Shown piece by piece: positions 8,268 through 15,366 of a stretch of DNA of 56,912 nucleotides. The translations under genes and the position numbers were made by a program. Under the pieces are notes generated by a model. It made no database searches. It saw only the letters and a list, made by a program, of their open reading frames with translations, and was not told the origin of the DNA. Each line of letters starts with the position of its first letter. Within the stretch, counting starts at the first letter, position 1. The DNA is from Burkholderiaceae bacterium. GTDB lineage: Bacteria; Pseudomonadota; Gammaproteobacteria; Burkholderiales; Burkholderiaceae_E. Where the stretch lies: the NCBI GenBank assembly GCA_021463505.1, contig JAJTYR010000023.1:1-56912 (forward strand), written 5' to 3'.

Positions 8268-8807
8268 TCACTTGACGTAGAGCCGCGAGACCATCTTGTG
8301 ATGGCCGATGCCGCAGAATTCGTTACAGACGATCGCGTATTGCCCCGAACGGTTCGGCGTGACCGTCACCACGTGCTGATAGCCGGGCAACACCTGGATG
8401 TTGATGTTCTCGGGCTGCAGCGAGAAGCCGTGCTGGTAGTCCATCGCGGTGAGGTTCAGCCGGTAGGTCTTGCCCTTCTCGAGTTCGAGAATCGGCCACC
8501 AGTCCCAGAGCCGTGCGACCAGGTAGACGTCGCTGCCCGCCGGCGGCGCGACCACCGGCACCTTGTTCTCGCCCTCGGTGCGCACGGTGTACTTGTCGAC
8601 CATGTCCTGGGCGGCCTTCGCGAAGAGCTCGGGCTTGACCTTGTAGGTTTCCGGCGAGAGGTTCTGCTTACCGAACACGTGCCAGTACGGCATCATGAAG
8701 AACATGATCATGCACCAGACGAACGCGATCACGACCCAGAGGATCTCGATCTTGTCGACGGGTTGCTTCCACCAGATCCGGTGCTGCGGGGGCAGTATCG
8801 CGCTCAT
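8268..8807 (-). CDS. Cytochrome c oxidase-type subunit II with CuA site
   Basis: 179 residues with one N-terminal membrane helix (about residues 20-42) and a periplasmic cupredoxin domain. CuA ligands are H126 (DYQHGFSL) and C161-x3-C165-x3-H169-x2-M172 in VCNEFCGIGHHKM. This compact single-helix form is like ba3-type CbaB. It accepts electrons from a cytochrome c or cupredoxin and passes them to subunit I. GGAGAA lies nine bases before the ATG. It sits between the 57-residue subunit and subunit I, the order seen in ba3-type operons. Confidence 0.93.
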   Translation of the reverse strand: MSAILPPQHRIWWKQPVDKIEILWVVIAFVWCMIMFFMMPYWHVFGKQNLSPETYKVKPELFAKAAQDMVDKYTVRTEGENKVPVVAPPAGSDVYLVARLWDWWPILELEKGKTYRLNLTAMDYQHGFSLQPENINIQVLPGYQHVVTVTPNRSGQYAIVCNEFCGIGHHKMVSRLYVK

Positions 8808-8828
8808 CGTCGTTCTCCGTGCGATCGC

Positions 8829-9002
8829 TTACTTGGCCAGCGGGGTGACCGGAACCGTGGCGATCTCCATCACGCCCCACAGGATGTAGAACACGGTCGG
8901 AATCGTGATGCCGAGGAACAGCAGCAGGAACGGGTTGTCGAGAATCTGCTGCATCACCGGTACGCGCTCTTCCTTTTCCTGCGATTGCGGCTGGTCAGCC
9001 AT
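8829..9002 (-). CDS. Small single-helix oxidase subunit (CbaD/subunit IIa-like)
   Basis: 57 residues, the first gene of the operon. A charged head (many Glu, Gln and Lys) is followed by one membrane helix (about residues 20-45: ILDNPFLLLFLGITIPTVFY). It resembles the small subunit IIa of ba3-type oxidases in size, topology and place directly before subunit II. A GGAAGGGGG ribosome site precedes the ATG at 9002. Homology cannot be shown for so short a sequence, so the name rests on position and topology. Confidence 0.78.
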   Translation of the reverse strand: MADQPQSQEKEERVPVMQQILDNPFLLLFLGITIPTVFYILWGVMEIATVPVTPLAK

Positions 9003-9084
9003 GGCAACCCCCTTCCCTGTCGAATGGATTGGTAACGAAATCGATAACGCCGGTCATCATGGTTGGCGGCGACGTGCTCCCGCC
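9003..9084 (-). promoter_or_regulatory. Probable promoter and leader of the oxidase operon
   Basis: Leader between the FNR-type box and the first ATG (9002). A weak -10-like hexamer CATGAT (9056-9061, minus strand) would put the transcription start near 9049. The centre of the box at 9091.5 is then about 42 bases upstream, the class II activator position. Confidence 0.4.
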
Positions 9085-9098
9085 TTGACGCGCATCAA
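9085..9098. promoter_or_regulatory. FNR/DNR-type binding box between divergent electron-transfer genes
   Basis: TTGACGCGCATCAA differs by one base from the FNR/ANR/DNR consensus TTGAT-N4-ATCAA and keeps the TTGA-N6-TCAA core. It lies between the leftward oxidase-like operon (ATG 9002) and the rightward cytochrome b reductase gene (TTG 9302). It suggests induction by low oxygen or NO. The rest of the gap to 9301 holds no gene that I can see. Confidence 0.65.
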
Positions 9099-9301
9099 AG
9101 GTAACCCGGATGTGGCGTTGCGGCAATCCACAAACCGGGGGAGGCACCCGCCCCGGCGGTGGAACTGTCGCTTCCGCGTCGCCCCATCCTTGCAATGGCG
9201 CTGCGTTGCCGCTAGCTTCCGCATGTTTCGCGCCACGCGCACACTGCCGGGCGTGATTTGCGCTGTGCCCGGCGCGGCGCCGGGCGTCACGGAGACAGAC
9301 G

Positions 9302-11206
9302 TTGCTCAAGAGACTCCAGGGCTTCCTGCAGTGGTTCTTCCTGCGGATGGAGGCCGTCGGCAACCGCGTGTTCGGCGACCGGCTGAACCCGATGTACTAC
9401 CTCGGCGCGACCAGCTACTGGATGTTCTGGATCGTGGTCGCGAGCGGCCTGTACGTCTACGTCTTCTACGAGACCGGCGTCGACAAGACCTACGCATCGA
9501 TGGAGTCGATCACCCACGGCCAGTGGTGGGCCGGCGGCATCATGCGCAGCGTGCACCGTTACGCGTCCGACGCGATGGTGCTCACCATGCTGCTGCACCT
9601 GGTGCGCCACTTCGCCTTCGACCGCTATCGCAGCTTCCGCGCGTTCTCGTGGGTCACCGGCGTGATCGTGCTGTGGCTGGTCTATGCCTCGGGCGTCAAC
9701 GGCTTCATGCTCCCCTGGGACAAGCTGGCCCAGTTCGTGGTGATCGGCACCACCGAATGGCTCGACTCGCTGCCGGTATTCAACGGCATCCTGACGCGCA
9801 ACTTCATCACCCCCGAGGCGATCACCGACCGGCTGTTCTCGCTGCTGTCGTTCCTGCACATCGGCATCCCGCTGGTGGTGATGCTGGCGCTGTGGGTGCA
9901 CACGCAGCGGGTACCGCGCGCCGCGCAGATGCCGCCACGCCCGCTCGCCTGGGGCCTGCTGGCGATGCTGCTGGTGCTGTCGCTGGCCAAGCCGGTGGTG
10001 AGCCAGGCCCCGGCCGACTTCGGCACGGTGCCCACGACGCTCGAATTCGACTGGTTCTATCTGACGGTGTACCCGCTGATCTATGCCTGGGATCCGCTGA
10101 AGCTGTGGCTCGCCTGCGCCGGCGTCACCGTGCTGCTGCTGGCAATGCCGTGGCTGCCGCCGGCGCGCACCGGCCGTGGCCAGACCTATCACCTGACCGC
10201 CCATCCGGGCCGCCAAAGCGCCCCGGTGCGCCCCGGCGAAACGCTGCTCGACGCCGGGCTGCGCGCCAGCATCGCGCTGCCCTACGAATGCCGCTCGGGC
10301 GGCTGTGGCGTGTGCAAGGCAACCATGATCGGCGGCCAGGTCGAGATGTCCGGCTACCAGCCCAGCGCACTGTCCGACGAAGAGCGCAGCGCCGGGCGCA
10401 TCCTGCTGTGCTGCGCACGCGCACTCTCGGACGTGGAGTTCGAGTACGAGGAGAACGCCGCGGCCCGCGGCACCGAGGTGGCCGCCTACGAGGCCCGCGT
10501 GGAGCGCCTCGAACGGCTCGCGCACGACGTGATGCTGCTTGCGCTGCGGTTGCCCGAAGGTCGCAGGATCGAATTCGAGGCCGGCCAGTACCTGAACGTG
10601 GTGCTCGAAGACGGCGCGCGACGCAGCTATTCGTTCACCACCCCTTCGGGATCGACCGACCTGGTGGAGTTGCACGTGCGACGGATGCCGGGCGGGCGCT
10701 TCACCACGCGCGTGTTCGAATCGATGAAGGTCGGCGACCCCATCGCGTTCGAAGGGCCGGTCGGCTCGTTCGTGCTGCACGAGCCAAGCGACAAGCCGCT
10801 GATCTTCGTGGCTGGCGCTACCGGCTTCGCGCCCGTCAAGAGCCTGCTCGAGCAGGCCTTCCGCATGGGCATCCAGCGGCCACTGCACCTGTACTGGGGG
10901 GTGCGGCAGCGCCGCGACCTGTACCTGACCGAACTGCCGCAGCAGTGGGCCCGCGAGCACCCGAACTTCCACTTCGTGCCGGTGCTCTCCGACGCCCCCG
11001 CCGAAGACGAATGGAGCGGCCGCACCGGGCTGGTTCACGAAGCGATCCTCGCCGACTTCCCGGATCTGTCGGGCTTCTCGGTCTATGCCTGCGGCTCGGT
11101 GCGCATGGTCGAGGCGGCACGTCCGGCGTTCGTCGCACAGGGCCTGCACGAGGGCGCGTGCTACTCCGATGCGTTCATTCCGGCCGGGGGCGCGGCCAAG
11201 GCATAG
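9302..11206 (+). CDS. Cytochrome b - [2Fe-2S] ferredoxin - FAD/NAD(P)H reductase fusion
   Basis: 634 residues. Residues 1-285 form a cytochrome b with heme pairs H85/H99 and H186/H200. Residues 295-380 are a plant-type 2Fe-2S ferredoxin with C330-x4-C335-x2-C338 and a last Cys at 370 or 371. Residues 395-625 are a ferredoxin-NAD(P)+ reductase module: R441-S-Y443-S444 for FAD, GATGFAPVKS (505-514) for the nucleotide, and CGSVRM (598-603). The soluble half resembles phenol hydroxylase or CDP-glucoseen reductases. Here it is joined to a quinone-reactive membrane protein, suggesting NAD(P)H-quinone electron transfer. The start is TTG, with GGAGA at 9291-9295. It is divergent from the oxidase operon and shares its cytochrome b paralogue. 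Confidence 0.9.
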   Translation: MLKRLQGFLQWFFLRMEAVGNRVFGDRLNPMYYLGATSYWMFWIVVASGLYVYVFYETGVDKTYASMESITHGQWWAGGIMRSVHRYASDAMVLTMLLHLVRHFAFDRYRSFRAFSWVTGVIVLWLVYASGVNGFMLPWDKLAQFVVIGTTEWLDSLPVFNGILTRNFITPEAITDRLFSLLSFLHIGIPLVVMLALWVHTQRVPRAAQMPPRPLAWGLLAMLLVLSLAKPVVSQAPADFGTVPTTLEFDWFYLTVYPLIYAWDPLKLWLACAGVTVLLLAMPWLPPARTGRGQTYHLTAHPGRQSAPVRPGETLLDAGLRASIALPYECRSGGCGVCKATMIGGQVEMSGYQPSALSDEERSAGRILLCCARALSDVEFEYEENAAARGTEVAAYEARVERLERLAHDVMLLALRLPEGRRIEFEAGQYLNVVLEDGARRSYSFTTPSGSTDLVELHVRRMPGGRFTTRVFESMKVGDPIAFEGPVGSFVLHEPSDKPLIFVAGATGFAPVKSLLEQAFRMGIQRPLHLYWGVRQRRDLYLTELPQQWAREHPNFHFVPVLSDAPAEDEWSGRTGLVHEAILADFPDLSGFSVYACGSVRMVEAARPAFVAQGLHEGACYSDAFIPAGGAAKA

Positions 11207-11371
11207 CCAGCCATCTGCCACGAATTTGCTAGAATTCGCGCTTCGATCCGCGCCGCCAGACGCGGTCGACCCTTGCGAGCCCGCTCCGGGCCAGGGGTCG
11301 GGCCCGCTGACGGGATACCGGCCGATGAAGCTGAACCCCTCCGTGAATGTCTCCCAGGAACACACCACATC
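11207..11371 (+). other. Leader region before the Lys/Ala-rich lipoprotein
   Basis: 165 bases without a gene. TAGAAT at 11230-11235 could be a -10 element, but I found no good -35. Downstream there is a possible hairpin in the CGGGCC...GGCCCG segment near 11288-11307. AGGA at 11356-11359 lies 12 bases before the ATG, a rather long spacing. Confidence 0.35.
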
Positions 11372-11710
11372 ATGAAGAAGTCGCTGCTCCTCGCCTCGAT
11401 CATCGTCGTCACCCTGGCCGCCTGCGGCAAGAAGGAAGAAGCCCCGGCCCCGGCGCCTGCGCCCGCGCCGGCCACGACCGCACCGGCTCCGGCCGAGGCT
11501 GCCAAGGAAGCCGCCGGCGCCGCCGTCGAAGCTGCCAAGGAAGCCGCCGAGAAGACCGGCGAAGCCGTGAAGGAAGGCGCGACCGCCGCGGTCGAAGCGA
11601 CCAAGGACGCGGCCAGCGCCACCGTCGATGCGGCCAAGGAAGCCGCCGACAAGGCCGTCGAAGCCGCGAAGGAAGCCGCTGACAAGGCCGCGGAAGCCGC
11701 GAAGAAGTGA
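11372..11710 (+). CDS. Small Ala/Lys/Glu-repeat lipoprotein
   Basis: 112 residues. A short signal peptide ends in a lipobox (TLAAC, Cys about 17), so the mature protein should be lipid-anchored. After an Ala-Pro linker the rest is low-complexity alpha-helix built from repeats such as EAAKEAADKA and AVEAAKEAAEK, resembling LEA-like or apolipoprotein-like helices. I do not recognise a named family. The gene stands alone and is followed by a strong hairpin terminator. An envelope-stress or membrane-stabilising role would be a guess. Confidence 0.85.
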   Translation: MKKSLLLASIIVVTLAACGKKEEAPAPAPAPAPATTAPAPAEAAKEAAGAAVEAAKEAAEKTGEAVKEGATAAVEATKDAASATVDAAKEAADKAVEAAKEAADKAAEAAKK

Positions 11711-11745
11711 TCGCGCGACATCGGGCCTGAGCCGCCGATCGGCAC

Positions 11746-11771
11746 AAACCGGCCTTCGCGGCCGGTTTTTT
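11746..11771 (+). terminator. Rho-independent terminator of the lipoprotein gene
   Basis: A 9-bp perfect stem (AAACCGGCC / GGCCGGTTT) with a 5-base TTCGC loop, followed by more T residues. It lies 36 bases after the stop codon and just before the end of the convergent MBL gene. Confidence 0.9.
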
Positions 11772-11773
11772 CT

Positions 11774-12568
11774 TCAGATCGCCACCCAGCCGATCCCGCT
11801 GTCCTGGTCGGCCACCCTGATCATCGCGTCGGCGTCGGCGTGCAGCACGGCGGCAAGCGCCGCGCGCGCCAGCTCGGGCCGGTTGTTGTGGCGGCTCAGG
11901 TGGGCGGCCACGACGGTGTGCAGCCGCGAACGGTCGATTGCCGCGAGGATGCGCGCCGCCTCGCGATTGTCCAGGTGACCCCAGGGACCGGTGATGCGCC
12001 GCTTCAGCGCTGGCGGGTAGCGCGGGTTCCCGGCGAGCAACTCCCGGTCGTGGTTGCACTCGAGCACCAGCGCGTCCAGGCGCGCGAGCGCGCGTACCAC
12101 GTGCGGCGTGCCCTGCCCGAGATCGGTGAGCACACCCAGGCGGCGCCGTCCGTCGTCGATCACATACTGCACCGGCTCGCGCGCATCGTGTGGCACCGGC
12201 ACCGGTTCGATACCCAGGCCGGCGCAGTCGAAGTCCCGATGCGAATCGAACACCCGCAGCAGCGGCTCGATCGCGCCCGCTGCCGCGATCATCGGGGCGG
12301 CTGCGCGCAACGTGCCATGCGTGAGGTACACCGCGATGCCGTGCGCGCGCGCCAGCCGGAAGACGCCGCCGATGTGGTCGGCGTGCTCGTGAGTCACCAG
12401 GATCGCGTCGAGGCTGTCGGGTTCGACGCCCGCGGCACGCAGCCGGCGCTCGGCCTCGCGCCGGCCGAAACCGCAGTCGATCAGCACCCGGGTGGCGCGG
12501 ATGCCAGGGCTGCTTTCGATCAGCAGCGCGTTGCCTTCGCTGCCGCTGCCCAGGCTCGCGAAGCGCAC
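11774..12568 (-). CDS. MBL-fold metallo-hydrolase (YycJ/WalJ-like)
   Basis: 264 residues. The metallo-beta-lactamase motif is THEHADHIGG, with further metal ligands in PVPHDA and LECNHD, and a late AAHLSRHNN segment. The start LGSGSEGNALLIE is typical of YycJ-type exonuclease-like hydrolases. The start is assigned to GTG at 12568, eight bases after the bamC stop and matching the beginning of the conserved fold. It is the last gene of dapA-bamC-MBL. The precise substrate is not evident. Confidence 0.85.
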   Translation of the reverse strand: MRFASLGSGSEGNALLIESSPGIRATRVLIDCGFGRREAERRLRAAGVEPDSLDAILVTHEHADHIGGVFRLARAHGIAVYLTHGTLRAAAPMIAAAGAIEPLLRVFDSHRDFDCAGLGIEPVPVPHDAREPVQYVIDDGRRRLGVLTDLGQGTPHVVRALARLDALVLECNHDRELLAGNPRYPPALKRRITGPWGHLDNREAARILAAIDRSRLHTVVAAHLSRHNNRPELARAALAAVLHADADAMIRVADQDSGIGWVAI

Positions 12569-12575
12569 CGCGACG

Positions 12576-13732
12576 TCACCGCAACTGCTCGTGCAACAGC
12601 GCCAGGATGCGCGCGGCGGTGCGCTGGTCGACTTCACCGACCGGCTTGCCGTCGGCACCGAGCACGCTCACGCGGCTGCTGGCGTCGGTACCCTCGACAC
12701 GGATGCGGAACTGCTGGCTCGCATCGGCACGCGGCTTCGACGACCCGAAAATGCGCGCGAGGAAACCCGGTTTTTCCGCAATGCGGCCACCCTCGACCTC
12801 GGGATCGATGTAGCGGACGAAGTACAGGCCCTGCGCGCGATCGCGGTCTTCGACGGTGAAGCCGCCGCGATCGAGCGCCAGCCCCACACGGCGCCAGGCG
12901 CGATCGAAGCCTTCGAGCACGTCGAGCGCCTGCGACGCGCCGTTGCCGGTGAGCCGTGCCCGTTCGCTGGTGCCCACGGCCGCCGTGGCGGTCGACGCGG
13001 TTTCGGAGGGCGCGAATTTCAGCATCAGCCTGCGCAGGAACTCGGCTTCGAGTCCGGGATCGCTCGGCCGTGGCTGCCAGGCGGTGCTCTCGCGCGCCGA
13101 CGTGGTGTAGACCTCGATCATGCCGCGGTGGCTGATGAAGACCTCGGTCTTGCCATGGGCCGGTTCGAGCCGCGTGCGGAACTTGTCGCGCTCGCCGGTG
13201 GAGTACAGGCTGTCGAACGCCCGGCCGATGGTCGAGCGGATGAAGTCCAGCGGCAGTTTCGCGTGGTTCTCGGCCCAGTCGGTCTCCATGATGCCGGTCT
13301 CGGGCGAGGCGGTCTTGATCACGAAGCCGGACTCCTGCCAGAAGTCGCGCAGGACCGGCCACACCCGCTCGGGCGGCAGGTCGACGACCAGCCAGCGTTG
13401 AGAACCATCGCGCTCGATGTGCGCGCCCTGCACGCCGGGCAGCACTGTGCCCGCGTCTGTCGCGGCCGGTGCCGCGCGCTCGGCCGCACGCGCGCTCTCG
13501 TAGGTGGAGGCGGTGCGCTTGCTGCGCTCGGGGATCGAATAGCGGCTGTCGGCCGCCGGCCTGGTGAGATCGGGCGGAACGTCGAGCGCCGGCCCCTTGG
13601 TGGCCGACTTGTATTCGATGCGACTCGCTTCGTCGATCTTCTCGCCGATCGCACAGGCACCCAGCGCGGCCGCCAGCGCCGGGATCGCGACCGCACGCAG
13701 CGCGCGCGCAACGTCTGGTCGGCATCGCATCA

Positions 13733-13733
<1 letters not shown>
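12576..13733 (-). CDS. bamC: Outer membrane assembly lipoprotein BamC (NlpB-like)
   Basis: 385 residues. The signal peptide ends in a lipobox LGAC, then an unstructured stretch like that by which BamC binds BamD, then two helix-grip domains (roughly residues 110-220 and 260-380). The segment around YKSATKGPALDVPPDL is the conserved N-terminal lasso of BamC. BamC is an accessory lipoprotein of the outer-membrane beta-barrel assembly machine. The ATG overlaps the dapA stop as TGATG, as in many proteobacteria where bamC follows dapA. Confidence 0.9.
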
Positions 13734-14611
<878 letters not shown>

Positions 14612-14638
14612 GGCGGGTCGCTTGCAAAAAACCGCATT

Positions 14639-15232
14639 CTATCCGAGCGCGCGCAGGCCCCCCGCACCGGCCGCACCCGCCGCGCGGGCGGCACAGATGC
14701 GCTGCACGACCGCCGGGCGTGGCTGCGCGAGCAACCCGTGCTCGTAGGCCACGACGGCGAGCCCGGCGTTGCGGCAGCGCCGCAGCAGTTCACCCGGTGC
14801 GAGCAGGAATGCCGGGTTCGATGGCTTGCCGTAGCGCTCGTTGCCCTGCGCGAAGGTTTCGTAGACGAGCAGGCCACCGGGCGCGACCAGCGCCGCCAGC
14901 AACGCGAAACGCGCCCGAAACAGGTAGTTCGCCACCACCACCGCATCGAAGCGCTCGCGCCCGAACGGCCAGGCGCCGGCCTCCAGGTCGGCCACGCGCA
15001 CGGCGATGCCATCGCCGAGACCAGCGAGCGCCGCCGCATCGCGGTCGATCGCGGTCGCGCGCAGCCCGAGGCGGTGCGCTTCCAGTGCGTGTCGACCCGA
15101 ACCGGCCGCAAAGTCGAGCACGCCCGCACCGGCAGGCAATGCGGCGAGCCAGCGCCGCACCCACGGCGAAGGCGCCGTGGGTGCGGCAGGATGCGGCCGC
15201 GCCGGCAAGCCGGACTCGGGCAACGTGGACAT
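14639..15232 (-). CDS. SAM-dependent methyltransferase (class I, TehB-like)
   Basis: 197 residues. The SAM-binding motif I is VLDFAAGSGRHALEA and motif II TAIDRDAAAL; later motifs are DAVVVANYLFR and GGLLVYETFAQGN. These match small class I methyltransferases of the TehB/UbiE type. The ATG at 15232 follows GAGGAAT closely; another ATG five codons upstream (15247) lacks a ribosome site. It lies 27 bases upstream of dapA on the same strand. Its substrate is unknown. Confidence 0.85.
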   Translation of the reverse strand: MSTLPESGLPARPHPAAPTAPSPWVRRWLAALPAGAGVLDFAAGSGRHALEAHRLGLRATAIDRDAAALAGLGDGIAVRVADLEAGAWPFGRERFDAVVVANYLFRARFALLAALVAPGGLLVYETFAQGNERYGKPSNPAFLLAPGELLRRCRNAGLAVVAYEHGLLAQPRPAVVQRICAARAAGAAGAGGLRALG

Positions 15233-15366
15233 ATTCCTCGGCTCCATGCGGGGCGATCCGCTACATTACGACGGATCACATCCGGAGAGCGACGATCGAA
15301 CCGCTGGCCGCATTGCCGAGTTCCCGACTGCCCTCGCACAGCCCGTCTGCCCGCGCGGCTGTCGCC

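Noticed and set aside
5686-8280. Very long open frame on the plus strand opposite ctaB and subunit I
   Set aside because: It is an Arg/Gln/His-rich shadow of real membrane-protein genes; no ribosome site or known domain.
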